DNA of 64,000 nt from Microvirga arabica (GTDB lineage Bacteria; Pseudomonadota; Alphaproteobacteria; Rhizobiales; Beijerinckiaceae): contig NZ_JAFBID010000019.1 in NCBI RefSeq assembly GCF_016811235.1, positions 1 through 64,000 on the forward strand. The letters are read 5' to 3'. Shown in pieces: positions 33,130-41,577 of the stretch. Position numbers and translations under genes: made by a program. The notes below the pieces were generated by a model. The model did no database searches. It saw only the letters and a program-made list of their open reading frames with translations, and was not told the DNA's origin. The number at the start of each line of letters is the position of its first letter. Position 1 is the stretch's first letter.

Positions 33130-34524
33130 CATGGCGCCGGCTGCGTAGAGAGCAATGCCTGCAGCCGACGTCGCAGCCAGGGTTGGCAGCATTCCGACCT
33201 TGAAGCGGAACATGGCGATGATGGCTGCAGCCGACAGCAGCAGCGCCCAGAGATTCACGCTTCCCCACACCGGCGCGTCGAAGCTGAGAATGCCCCATTC
33301 CACGGGCCGAACATCCCTGAAGATCGTGTGAATGCCGAACCAGATCGCAAGGTTCAGGATCACGCCAACGACAGCCGCCGTGATGGCTGTTAAGGCTCCG
33401 CTCAAAGAGCGGTTGCCGCGCAGCACCTCGATGTAGGGGGCACCGAGGAAGATCCACAGGAAGCAGGGCGCGAAGGTCACCCATGTGGCGAGAAGGCCGC
33501 CCAGCGTGCCTGCCACAAGCGGATCGAGCGCGCCTGCATCGCGGAAAGCTGCCATGAATCCCACGAACTGCAGAACCATGATCAGCGGGCCCGGCGTCGT
33601 CTCGGCCATGCCGAGGCCGTCCAGCATCTCGCCGGGCTGGAGCCAGCCATGTGTCTCGACCGCCTGCTGCGCCACATAGGCCAGAACCGCGTAGGCGCCG
33701 CCGAACGTCACCATCGCCATCTTGGAGAAGAAGACTGCGATTTGGCTGAAGACATTGCCGCCGCCGAGAAGCAGCAGGAGGGCGGCAACCGGCACGAGCC
33801 AGAGCGCCAGCCACACAGTGGCGATGCGCAGGCTTCGTCCTGTGTTGGGTCTTGCGTGATCCGGAAGATGTTCGCCCAGCAGGTTGTCGCTTTCCTCTGC
33901 GCTCTGGCTGCCATGCCCGCCGACCTGAAACTGCGGCAGGTTTGCTCTTCCACTAAGAAAGCCGATCAGGCCCGCCGCAAGGATGATTAACGGGAATGGC
34001 GCGTCCAAAAAGAAGATCGCCACGAAGGCAGCCGCCGCGATCCCGACTAGCACCCGGTTCTTGAGCGCCCGCTTGCCGATCCGCATAACCGCTTCGAGCA
34101 CGATGGCGAGCACGGCTGCTTTCAGGCCGAAGAAGAGCGCCGCGACGAAGCCGACCTTCCCATAGAGGGCATAGATCCAGCTCAGGCCCATGATGGCAAT
34201 GATGCCCGGCAGAATGAACAGGCCGCCGGCCATGAGGCCGCCGAGGGTACGGTGCATGAGCCAGCCCACATAAGTGGCCAGCTGCTGCGCCTCGGGTCCC
34301 GGCAGCAGCATGCAGTAATTGAGCGCATGAAGAAACCGGCTCTCCGAGATCCAGCGCTTCTCCTCAACGAGGATGCGGTGCATCACGGCGATCTGGCCTG
34401 CAGGCCCACCGAAGCTCAGGGCAGCAACCCGCAGCCAGACGCGAAAGGCTTCGCCTAAAGATACGCCATGGCTCGGAGGGGGGTGAGACGTCGATCCCTG
34501 TGCGGCCTGTACTGTCTCACTCAT
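33124..34524 (-). CDS. chrA: chromate efflux transporter, long-chain CHR family
   Basis: A 466-residue inner-membrane protein made of two homologous CHR domains. Each half has the family's signature around a P-G-P motif: the first LLPGPEAQQLATYVGW, the second MAETTPGPLIMVLQFVGFMAA. About ten membrane helices. It expels chromate from the cytoplasm. The start at 34524 has AGGAGC upstream and leaves one base to the chrB stop, so both form one operon. Confidence 0.92.
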   Translation of the reverse strand: MSETVQAAQGSTSHPPPSHGVSLGEAFRVWLRVAALSFGGPAGQIAVMHRILVEEKRWISESRFLHALNYCMLLPGPEAQQLATYVGWLMHRTLGGLMAGGLFILPGIIAIMGLSWIYALYGKVGFVAALFFGLKAAVLAIVLEAVMRIGKRALKNRVLVGIAAAAFVAIFFLDAPFPLIILAAGLIGFLSGRANLPQFQVGGHGSQSAEESDNLLGEHLPDHARPNTGRSLRIATVWLALWLVPVAALLLLLGGGNVFSQIAVFFSKMAMVTFGGAYAVLAYVAQQAVETHGWLQPGEMLDGLGMAETTPGPLIMVLQFVGFMAAFRDAGALDPLVAGTLGGLLATWVTFAPCFLWIFLGAPYIEVLRGNRSLSGALTAITAAVVGVILNLAIWFGIHTIFRDVRPVEWGILSFDAPVWGSVNLWALLLSAAAIIAMFRFKVGMLPTLAATSAAGIALYAAGAMG

Positions 34525-34525
34525 A

Positions 34526-35350
34526 TCAAGCTCCTGGCTTCGTCGAAGGCCAGTTGTGGGTCTCGTCCGTGGCATCCCGGCACCAGCGGTAAAAGGCATC
34601 ATAGAGGAAAAGCCCGGCCTCAAGCTGAGCGAGATCATCCGAATACATGCGGGACAGTCCCAGAGATGCGGCCAGCAGGCCGGGCGCTTCAGGGGCTAAG
34701 TCCAGCCGCGCTGTGTCGGCGCCTCTTACGATCGTCGCGAGGTGTCTCAAAGGCTTGGTGCCAAGCCCGAACTCCTCGACCATCACGTCGAAAGTGCAAA
34801 GCTCGCCGCGGTGGCTCCAGAAGACATCGTCGCCGTCGATGTCAAAGGGCGTCGCCTCAAATCGCTCTACGACGCCAAGAACTTCCGAGGTTGGAACGAA
34901 CAAGAACACTGCGTTTGGATCTACGAAGCGGCGGATCAGCCACGGACAGGCGATCCGATCGATCTTGGGACGCGAGCGTGTCACCCAGATCGTTCGCCCC
35001 TGCCGATCGCGGAATGGAATTGTTGCGCTAGGCACCATGGGCAAGCCAGCCTGAGCCCAGGCCAAAGTCCCTCCTTCAAGGCTATCGGCCGGTATGCCTG
35101 CATGGCGGAGCCACGCCGCGACGCCATGGCTGAGCTTCCGCCCCTTTTGGCAGATCACGATAGTAGATCTGCCTGTGAAGTCATGAGCCCAATCTGAGAC
35201 TGTCTCGAATGGACGTCTGACGGAACCAGGAACAAGGCGTGGATCACTCTCAAAATCTTCATCAGTGCGAACATCGATGAGGACCGGGCACTTGGGGGTG
35301 CCGACAAGGCGAGCAAGCTTTTCAGTGGAAATGGTGTTGAATGACGACAT
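34526..35350 (-). CDS. rhodanese-ChrB fusion protein (chromate resistance)
   Basis: A 274-residue two-domain protein. Residues 1-110 form a rhodanese domain (VLIDVRTDEDFESD; active-site loop VICQKGRKLSHG, with the persulfide Cys). Residues 125-270 form the ChrB C-terminal domain (WVTRSRPKIDRIACPWLIRRF, TFDVMVEEFGLG, DAFYRWCRD). In the known chr systems ChrB is a chromate-responsive regulator with a different N terminus; here the DNA-binding part is replaced by rhodanese. It lies directly upstream of chrA. Role may be sulfur/chromate handling rather than regulation. Confidence 0.88.
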   Translation of the reverse strand: MSSFNTISTEKLARLVGTPKCPVLIDVRTDEDFESDPRLVPGSVRRPFETVSDWAHDFTGRSTIVICQKGRKLSHGVAAWLRHAGIPADSLEGGTLAWAQAGLPMVPSATIPFRDRQGRTIWVTRSRPKIDRIACPWLIRRFVDPNAVFLFVPTSEVLGVVERFEATPFDIDGDDVFWSHRGELCTFDVMVEEFGLGTKPLRHLATIVRGADTARLDLAPEAPGLLAASLGLSRMYSDDLAQLEAGLFLYDAFYRWCRDATDETHNWPSTKPGA

Positions 35351-35487
35351 GATGCATCCGTGAACGTTCTGGTGCGGATGCGATGCTTGGGCATGTCGCC
35401 TCGTGGGGAGATCGCTATCCCCATGAAAGTCATGAAAGTTCAGCCCCGCGATTTTGTCAAATCAATTCGACCGTCTCCGACCCAGCC

Positions 35488-36276
35488 TCAGAAATCCTGC
35501 TCCGAGCCTCTCTCGAGTGTCTGAACCACAAGACCATTTTCAATCAATGTGCTCCACACGTCTTCTGCGGTATCGGCAAAATGGGCCAGTTCGCGATCTC
35601 TCTCACTGACCATGCCGTGTTCGAGGAGAGCGTCGAACTTAATGACGGATTGCCAATAGGCCTTGTCGAAAAGAACGATAGGCAGGGGTGGCGCCTTGCC
35701 GGTCTGACGAAGGGTAAGGATCTCGAACAGTTCATCCAGAGTACCAAAGCCTCCGGGAAACACCACCAGCGCATTGGCGCGCATGGCCAGATGCATTTTG
35801 CGCATGGCGAAGTAGTGGAAGCGGAAGGTCAGGTCCGGGGTCGAATAGGCATTGGGCTCCTGCTCATGCGGAAGGGTGATGTTGAAGCCGATGGAGGGCG
35901 CTCCCACGTCGGAGGCTCCCCGGTTGGCAGCCTCCATAATGCCGGGCCCACCACCCGTGGCGATGACGTTGTCGCGTGTTCCGCTGGTGACCGTCATCGC
36001 GCCGCCGCGTTGTGACGCGATAGCGCCGAAGGACCGCGCCTCCTGGTACCAGAAGGGGTGCCGCCCCGGCCCATTCTCCCTGATGCGCGCGCTGCCGAAT
36101 ACGACGATGGTCGAGCGGACGCCCCAGGTGCGAAGATGCTCCTCGGCCTTGGCATATTCCAGCATGAACCGCACGCCCCGCGTGGAGTCGCCGAGCAGGA
36201 AATCCTGATCGAGCGCCGCCAGACGGTAGGAGGGCGAGGCCATGTTGGCCGCGGTCGAACGCTTGCTGTCATCCAT
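35488..36276 (-). CDS. LOG/TIGR00730-like Rossmann protein (cytokinin-type nucleotide hydrolase)
   Basis: A 262-residue protein of the lysine-decarboxylase-like LOG family. Motifs VVFGSARI, TGGGPGIMEAANRGA and the catalytic PGGFGTLDELFEILTLRQTG are all present. LOG enzymes split AMP-type nucleotides to free base and ribose-5-phosphate. ATG 36276 has AGGAG nine bases upstream. The N-terminal 45 residues before the Rossmann fold are longer than in plant LOGs, as in the class II bacterial members. Its substrate is not fixed. Confidence 0.87.
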   Translation of the reverse strand: MDDSKRSTAANMASPSYRLAALDQDFLLGDSTRGVRFMLEYAKAEEHLRTWGVRSTIVVFGSARIRENGPGRHPFWYQEARSFGAIASQRGGAMTVTSGTRDNVIATGGGPGIMEAANRGASDVGAPSIGFNITLPHEQEPNAYSTPDLTFRFHYFAMRKMHLAMRANALVVFPGGFGTLDELFEILTLRQTGKAPPLPIVLFDKAYWQSVIKFDALLEHGMVSERDRELAHFADTAEDVWSTLIENGLVVQTLERGSEQDF

Positions 36277-36329
36277 GGATTGGGGCTCCTTTGACCCGGC
36301 CACGCACAAAGCACAGTTTCGACGCGGCG

Positions 36330-36533
36330 TTAATTCCCCATCGGGCCGATGGGGAGTTCCTGAGGCCCCGAGGGAGGAATGCCTACCGGCTCGCCAGGGC
36401 TAGGGACATCGCTGGGCGTGACGGGCGGGACGCCGACCGGCTCATCAGGAGCCGGAATGCCCGCAGGTCCCGGATCGGGATGTACCGGATTGGGCACGTC
36501 GGGCTGCGGATTCGGGGATGGTGTATCGGACAT
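36330..36533 (-). CDS. small proline-rich protein of unknown function
   Basis: A 67-residue protein, over a third proline, built of loosely repeated units such as PDVPNPVHPDPGP, DEPVGVPPV and GEPVGIPP. No signal peptide, no membrane segment; it should be disordered. It stands alone between the LOG gene and the xylX gene. A perfect EcfG-type promoter match (36605-36630) reads toward it 72 bases upstream, which suggests a general-stress protein. No function is known to me. Confidence 0.65.
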   Translation of the reverse strand: MSDTPSPNPQPDVPNPVHPDPGPAGIPAPDEPVGVPPVTPSDVPSPGEPVGIPPSGPQELPIGPMGN

Positions 36534-36604
36534 GTCTCGCGTCTTTCTTGTGTCGGTGCCTGCCGGCACATGCATGGCATCGCAATGGCATAACTTAAGC
36601 TGCG

Positions 36605-36630
36605 AACGGGGGATGAACCGGGTTTGTTCC
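36605..36630 (-). promoter_or_regulatory. EcfG-type general stress promoter for the proline-rich protein
   Basis: On the minus strand: GGAAC (36630-36626), 17-base spacer, CGTT (36608-36605). This is the full consensus of the PhyR/EcfG regulon in Alphaproteobacteria. Confidence 0.6.
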
Positions 36631-36756
36631 GAGCCCCCCATACAGGGCAAGGCTGCAATGAATTTTCCCTATAGCCCCTTGCGGCCTCCTCGCTATATCA
36701 AGGGCCAACAAGGGAAGAGGGCGAAGCACACCCTCAAGGAAAGCGAGCGCCGGCCG

Positions 36757-37953
36757 ATGGACCACCTGTCTTCAACGAATATTGCCCGCATCCTGCCCGA
36801 AGATGGGTTCCAGGGGGCGCTCGTCGGGCGTGTCTGGCGTCCCGGCTTGGGACCGTCGGTGGTTGCCGTGAGGGCGGATGGCCTCTTCGACATCTCCTCC
36901 ACATGCTCCACGGTCAGCGATCTTGCCGCCATGGACGATCCGGCGCGTGTGGTGAAGGCCGCACAAGGCGAGAGGATCGGCTCGCTGGAGGACATTGCTG
37001 CAAATACGGCACCCGACAGCCGTGATTCCTCCAAGCCCTGGCTCCTGGCGCCGATCGACCTTCAGGTTGTCAAGGCGGCCGGCGTCACGTTTGCGGTCTC
37101 CATGCTGGAGCGTGTCATCGAGGAGCGGGCGCGGGGCGATGCCAGCGCAGCGGCGGCGATCCGGGCCGAAGTCCTTCGTCTCGTGGGCGACGATCTCAGC
37201 CGTCTGAAGCCGGGATCTGCCGAGGCCATGGCGCTGAAAGAGGTTCTTATGGCTCAAGGAGCCTGGAGCCAGTATCTCGAGGTGGGAATCGGGCCGGACG
37301 CGGAGGTCTTCACCAAGGCGCCGACCCTGTCTGCCGTCGGTGCCTTCATGGATGCCGGCCTGCATCCCAAGTCCACCTGGAACAATCCCGAGCCGGAAGT
37401 GGTGGTGATCGTCACCGCTCAAGGAAAGATCGTGGGCGCAACCCTCGGCAACGACGTGAACCTGCGCGATTTCGAAGGGCGCTCGGCTCTGCTGCTCTCG
37501 AAGGCGAAGGACAACAATGCTTCTTGCTCGGTTGGTCCCTTCATCCGGTTCTTTGACGAGACCTTCTCCCTCGATGATGTGCGCCAGACCACGGTGACGC
37601 TCACCGTCGAAGGGGAGGATGGGTTCCGGCTCGAAGGCTCGTCGTCGATCACGAAGATCAGCCGCGATCCCGAGGATCTGGTCGCCCAGACCGTCGGGCC
37701 GCACCATCAATACCCGGACGGTTTTGCACTGTTTTTAGGAACGATGTTCGCTCCCACGCAGGATCGCGGCGAGCCCGGCATGGGCTTCACCCACAAGCAT
37801 GGCGACATCGTCACCATTGCGGCGCCCAAGCTCGGGGCACTCATGAACCGCATGAAGCCCAGCTCCGAATGCGAGCCCTGGACCTTCGGGCTGCGCGCAC
37901 TCATGTCCAACTTGGCCCAGCGGGGCCTCATCAACACCAGACAGGCAGGTTAA
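36757..37953 (+). CDS. xylX: fumarylacetoacetate hydrolase family protein, probable 2-keto-3-deoxy-D-xylonate dehydratase
   Basis: A 398-residue FAH-fold enzyme. Metal-ligand and active-site stretches are EVFTKAPTLS, NNPEPEVVVIV and LGNDVNLRDFEGRSALLLSKAKDN, followed by QYPDGFALFLGTMFAP. The length and these blocks match XylX of the Caulobacter Weimberg pathway, which dehydrates 2-keto-3-deoxy-xylonate to 2-ketoglutarate semialdehyde. The gene two bases downstream encodes the matching semialdehyde dehydrogenase. The start at 36757 is set by AAGGAAAG upstream. Xylose dehydrogenase and xylonate dehydratase are not in the window. Confidence 0.8.
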   Translation: MDHLSSTNIARILPEDGFQGALVGRVWRPGLGPSVVAVRADGLFDISSTCSTVSDLAAMDDPARVVKAAQGERIGSLEDIAANTAPDSRDSSKPWLLAPIDLQVVKAAGVTFAVSMLERVIEERARGDASAAAAIRAEVLRLVGDDLSRLKPGSAEAMALKEVLMAQGAWSQYLEVGIGPDAEVFTKAPTLSAVGAFMDAGLHPKSTWNNPEPEVVVIVTAQGKIVGATLGNDVNLRDFEGRSALLLSKAKDNNASCSVGPFIRFFDETFSLDDVRQTTVTLTVEGEDGFRLEGSSSITKISRDPEDLVAQTVGPHHQYPDGFALFLGTMFAPTQDRGEPGMGFTHKHGDIVTIAAPKLGALMNRMKPSSECEPWTFGLRALMSNLAQRGLINTRQAG

Positions 37954-37955
37954 CG

Positions 37956-39431
37956 ATGACGAAGAACTATATTGCGGGCGAGTGGCTTGCCGCGTCGGAG
38001 GCTTCGCCGAACATCAACCCGTCGAACACGCAGGACGTGGTGGGCGAGTTCGCCCGTGCCTCGGCGGCAGAAGCCGAGCGCGCGATTGCTGCAGCCTATG
38101 ACGCCTTCCCGGCCTGGTCGCGCTCCTCGATCCAGCAGCGCCACGATATCCTGAAAAGCGTCGGCGACGAGATCCTGGCCCGCAAGGAGGAACTCGGACG
38201 CCTCCTCTCCCGCGAAGAGGGCAAGACCCTGCCCGAGGGCATCGGAGAGGTCACCCGCGCGGCCCAGATCTTCCACTTCTTCGCCGGCGAGTGCCTGCGG
38301 CTGGCTGGTGAGAAGGTGCCGTCCGTGCGGCCGCTCATCGACGTGGAGATCACCCGCGAGCCGGTGGGCGTGATCGGCCTGATCACCCCCTGGAACTTCC
38401 CCATCGCCATCCCGGCCTGGAAGATTGCGCCTGCGCTGGCCTACGGCAACACCGTGGTGTTCAAGCCTGCCGAGCTGGTGCCGGGCTCCGCCCACGCGCT
38501 GTCCGAGATCATCATCCGGGCCGGCGTGCCGGCCGGCGTGTTCAACCTGGTGATGGGCAAGGGCTCGGTGGTCGGCGAGGCCATGCTGCAGAGCCCCAAG
38601 GTCTCGGCCATCTCGTTTACCGGCTCGGTGCCCACCGGACGCCGCGTGGCCCAGACCTGCATCACGGCCGATCCCATGAAGAAGCTGCAGCTGGAGATGG
38701 GCGGCAAGAACCCGATGGTCGTGCTCGACGACGCCGATCTCAAGGTGGCGGTGGAGTGCGCCGTCAACTCGGCGTTCTTCTCCACGGGCCAGCGCTGCAC
38801 CGCCTCCTCGCGGCTGATCGTGACCGAGGGCATTCACGACCGCTTCGTGGCCGCCATGCAGGAGCGCATGGCCGGCCTGGTGGTAGACGATGCCTTGAAG
38901 GCCGGCACGCATATCGGCCCGGTGGTGGATCAGGGCCAGCTCGACCAGGATCTGAAGTACATCCGCATCGGTCAGGAGGAGGGCGCCAAGCTGGTGGCCG
39001 GCGGCGACCTCCTGAAGCGCGACGCGCCCGGCTTCTACCTGGCGCCGGCCCTGTTCACGGAGGTGGACAACCGGATGCGGGTGGCGCGCGAGGAGATCTT
39101 CGGGCCTGTGGCCACGGTGATCCGAGCCAAGGATTATGACGAGGCGCTGGAGATTGCCAACGACACGCCGTTTGGGCTCTCATCCGGCATCTGCACCACG
39201 AGCCTGAAATATGCCTCGCACTTCAAGCGCAATGCGGAAGCCGGCATGGTGATGGTGAACCTGCCGACCGCCGGTGTGGACTACCACGTGCCGTTTGGCG
39301 GGCGCAAAGGCTCGTCCTATGGTCCGCGCGAGCAGGGCCGCTATGCTGCGGAGTTCTATACTACGGTGAAAACCGCCTATACCTTCGACGGAAACTCACC
39401 CTACGTGCCGAAGACCACCGCAAGCGAGTAA
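37956..39431 (+). CDS. aldehyde dehydrogenase, 2-ketoglutarate semialdehyde type
   Basis: A 491-residue NAD(P)-dependent aldehyde dehydrogenase. Landmarks: TPWNFPIAIPAWKIAPALA, the catalytic Glu in QLEMGGKNPMVV, and the catalytic Cys in TGQRCTASSRL. The C terminus YHVPFGGRKGSSYGPREQG is typical of the ketoglutarate semialdehyde dehydrogenase branch. The ATG is two bases after the xylX stop, so both are translated together; they would carry out the last two steps of the Weimberg pathway, ending in 2-ketoglutarate. Confidence 0.88.
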   Translation: MTKNYIAGEWLAASEASPNINPSNTQDVVGEFARASAAEAERAIAAAYDAFPAWSRSSIQQRHDILKSVGDEILARKEELGRLLSREEGKTLPEGIGEVTRAAQIFHFFAGECLRLAGEKVPSVRPLIDVEITREPVGVIGLITPWNFPIAIPAWKIAPALAYGNTVVFKPAELVPGSAHALSEIIIRAGVPAGVFNLVMGKGSVVGEAMLQSPKVSAISFTGSVPTGRRVAQTCITADPMKKLQLEMGGKNPMVVLDDADLKVAVECAVNSAFFSTGQRCTASSRLIVTEGIHDRFVAAMQERMAGLVVDDALKAGTHIGPVVDQGQLDQDLKYIRIGQEEGAKLVAGGDLLKRDAPGFYLAPALFTEVDNRMRVAREEIFGPVATVIRAKDYDEALEIANDTPFGLSSGICTTSLKYASHFKRNAEAGMVMVNLPTAGVDYHVPFGGRKGSSYGPREQGRYAAEFYTTVKTAYTFDGNSPYVPKTTASE

Positions 39432-39460
39432 CCTCGTTCCTTCGAAGCGCGAAGCATTCC

Positions 39461-39494
39461 AGCCCCGGCATCTTCTTCATGAGAAGCCGGGGCT
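39461..39494 (+). terminator. terminator after the aldehyde dehydrogenase gene
   Basis: AGCCCCGGC (39461-39469) pairs with GCCGGGGCT (39486-39494); inner CTTCT/AGAAG extends the stem. CTTAACTT follows. Confidence 0.7.
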
Positions 39495-39838
39495 CTTAAC
39501 TTATGTAATTGGCTGGTGCTTGGGACCTTGGATTTTTCCGGATCAACAGGCGTCCCGGATGGCATTGGAGCCCATGAATCGGGCTCTCATTAACACTATC
39601 GACAAAACTCTGGCAGCTTTTTGCCATATCCATTGAACTTTGCCACGCGAACGCCATCATAGGCTTTCAAGAGAATTTCGCTTACACGCTCGAACTTCCA
39701 CAGTGTCAAACGTTGTTGCATGTCGAATCCAGACGAGTTGCCTCTGGAGTGTGAATTGTAACTTCATTGTTTTGGTTCAGGATGCTGTAAGTTCTTCGAG
39801 CTGATACGCGACACTCGGTTAATAGTAGAGAACTTAAT
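39495..39838. other. AT-richer intergenic region, no gene recognised
   Basis: About 344 bases with visibly lower GC than the surroundings and no plausible reading frame or RNA gene. It should hold the promoter of the downstream gene; CGAAC-N15-CGTT at 39691-39714 is a poor EcfG-like match. A weak TAGAGAAC precedes the ATG at 39839. Confidence 0.5.
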
Positions 39839-40636
39839 ATGGTTACTTCCAGGCGTTACCTCATTGCCTCTTCCCTTGCGCGGCTCATCCGCAAGGAGCG
39901 GGGTGGCAATCGTGTGACGGAAGGCCACTTCCCCAACCAGGCCGACCGCAGCTCGTTCGTGGTCGTCGAGGGTGACAAGGGCAGCCTCGTTCTGGTTCAC
40001 GCGAGCGCCAGCGGGCCCATCGAGGAGCGCACCGAGGTTCCGCGGGCTCATGCCGAGGCGCTTCTCGACGTCACGCCGGGCAAGCTCGACTACCTGCTTA
40101 CGCATCTGACGGTCGGCACCCGGGACATCCAGATCCTCCGCTTCGTGACGCCAGGTCCCCTCGACCTGATCTCCGTGTCCTTCGAGAGCGAGGATGAGGC
40201 CCGGGATTTCCGGCCGTTGTCCTGGTTCGGTGCGGATGTCACGACGGAGGTTCCTTATCAGAACCGCTCCATCGCACTGGAAGGCGCCCCTCAAGCGCCG
40301 GATGTGCCGATGTCGAATGCCGCTCTCAACAGCCTGCTCGATGCCCTGGAAAATCGCTATGTGGCGCCTCGGGGCTATACGGCACACCACGCACCTACCC
40401 GCAATCAGGCGGAGCAGGGCGGCGGTCAGCGCAACGCACCCCCTCCGCCGCCACCCGCGGCTCAGGCCAATGAGAGGCCTGCGGCCCCGCAGCGTGGTGT
40501 TCTGTCCAGGCCCGCTGCTCCGGCGGAAACTGACATGCATGAAGACGACAACAACGATGACAACGATCTGAACCTCAACATCGAGGATAACGTCATCCGC
40601 GAACTGGCCCGATCGCTCCGGCCTCAGCGCCGCTGA
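39839..40636 (+). CDS. CYTH-fold-like protein with degenerate active site
   Basis: A 265-residue protein. Residues 1-155 follow the CYTH (adenylate cyclase/triphosphatase tunnel) pattern: RRYLIASSLARLIR where EIERKFLV is normal, EGHFPNQADRSS for the QGYL strand, GPIEERTEVPRAHAEALL for the acidic strand, and DLISVSFESEDEARDF with WFGADVTTEVPYQN as the typical end. The EXEXK triphosphate-binding motif is gone and the basic residues of the tunnel are mostly replaced. Residues 170-265 are disordered: polyproline, then an acidic DDNNDDNDLNLN run. Probably a binding or scaffolding protein. Fold assignment is by pattern only. Confidence 0.6.
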   Translation: MVTSRRYLIASSLARLIRKERGGNRVTEGHFPNQADRSSFVVVEGDKGSLVLVHASASGPIEERTEVPRAHAEALLDVTPGKLDYLLTHLTVGTRDIQILRFVTPGPLDLISVSFESEDEARDFRPLSWFGADVTTEVPYQNRSIALEGAPQAPDVPMSNAALNSLLDALENRYVAPRGYTAHHAPTRNQAEQGGGQRNAPPPPPPAAQANERPAAPQRGVLSRPAAPAETDMHEDDNNDDNDLNLNIEDNVIRELARSLRPQRR

Positions 40637-40652
40637 TCCGGCTCATCCAGGA

Positions 40653-40680
40653 AAGCCCCCGATGACAGCATCGGGGGCTT
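40653..40680. terminator. strong bidirectional terminator
   Basis: AAGCCCCCGATG (40653-40664) pairs perfectly with CATCGGGGGCTT (40669-40680) around ACAG, followed by TTTCTTT. It lies between the converging CYTH-like gene and the lytic transglycosylase gene. Confidence 0.9.
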
Positions 40681-40685
40681 TTTCT

Positions 40686-41531
40686 TTAGCTCGGCAGCAC
40701 GATGCAGCTTCCTCCGGCCGAGCGGATATCCCGGCACATCTGCTCCGCCGCCTGGCGTGTGTCGGCAGGTGCGCGCACGCGATAGAAGGTTCTGGTTCCG
40801 CGGTAGCGCAGGCGCGTGCCGATGATCATCGGCCGCGTGTCCTTGATCAGGGACGCATAGGCCCCGCTCGCACGCCTGAAGCTTGCCAGCGCTTTGTCCT
40901 TCGAGAAGTTACCGGCAAGCTGAACGCCCCAGGGAGCGAAGGGAGCCTCGATGGTGTCGCCACGGCCGGGCACCCGCAGGGTGGCGACGATCTGCAGGCA
41001 TGTCTGTGGTTCGGTGCCGGATGCCTCCTGGCCTGCGTCCTTCCTGTCCCTTGCATCGGAAGCCCATTCCTCCGCCGAGCGGCCCGTGACGGCGACAACG
41101 TAATTCTGAGTCTCCGCCGGTAATCCCCCTCGACCGGCCAGCCATGAGGCGACACGCGCAGGGCCGCCGTTATAGGCAGCGGCCGCCAAGCCCAGATTGC
41201 CGAACTGCCCTGCAAGGTGCGCGATGAACTCCGCAGCCTTCGGAATGGCTTGCTCGGGATCGAAGGGATCGATCAACCCGCGCTCCTTGGCTGTGCCCGG
41301 CATGAACTGCGCGATGCCCTGCGCTCCCGCCGGGCTGACGACGTTCAGACGGAAGGAGCTTTCCTGCCAGATCAGCTTGGTGAGCAGGTCGCGCGGGATT
41401 TTTTGAGCCCGTGCGGAACCTTCGATCAGGCGGCATAGCGCCTGTTCGACCGTTTCGCCGGACGATTGAGCATTGGCGGAAACTGCGCTGCAGCAAAGAA
41501 GGATTCCGCAAAGCGCCAGCTGCAAGCGCAT
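40686..41531 (-). CDS. lytic transglycosylase (SLT family)
   Basis: A 281-residue exported murein lyase. Signal peptide LALCGILLCCSAVSANA at the N terminus, then the SLT domain with the catalytic Glu in IWQESSFRLNVVSPAGAQG, followed by GIAQFMPGTA and AAAYNGGPARV. A C-terminal segment of ~100 residues after the SLT domain (containing TCLQIVATL and YRVRAPAD) looks like a SPOR-type domain. It cleaves peptidoglycan to anhydro-muropeptides, the substrates of the recycling genes at 5-14 kb, but it is not linked to them. Start at 41531 gives the normal signal peptide. Confidence 0.88.
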   Translation of the reverse strand: MRLQLALCGILLCCSAVSANAQSSGETVEQALCRLIEGSARAQKIPRDLLTKLIWQESSFRLNVVSPAGAQGIAQFMPGTAKERGLIDPFDPEQAIPKAAEFIAHLAGQFGNLGLAAAAYNGGPARVASWLAGRGGLPAETQNYVVAVTGRSAEEWASDARDRKDAGQEASGTEPQTCLQIVATLRVPGRGDTIEAPFAPWGVQLAGNFSKDKALASFRRASGAYASLIKDTRPMIIGTRLRYRGTRTFYRVRAPADTRQAAEQMCRDIRSAGGSCIVLPS

Positions 41532-41577
41532 GAATACCTCGGTTGAACGGGGACGTGTGACAACAGATTGCGCCAAG

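Noticed and set aside
39691-39714. EcfG-like CGAAC-N15-CGTT upstream of the CYTH-like gene
   Set aside because: First box has a mismatch and the spacer is one base too short.
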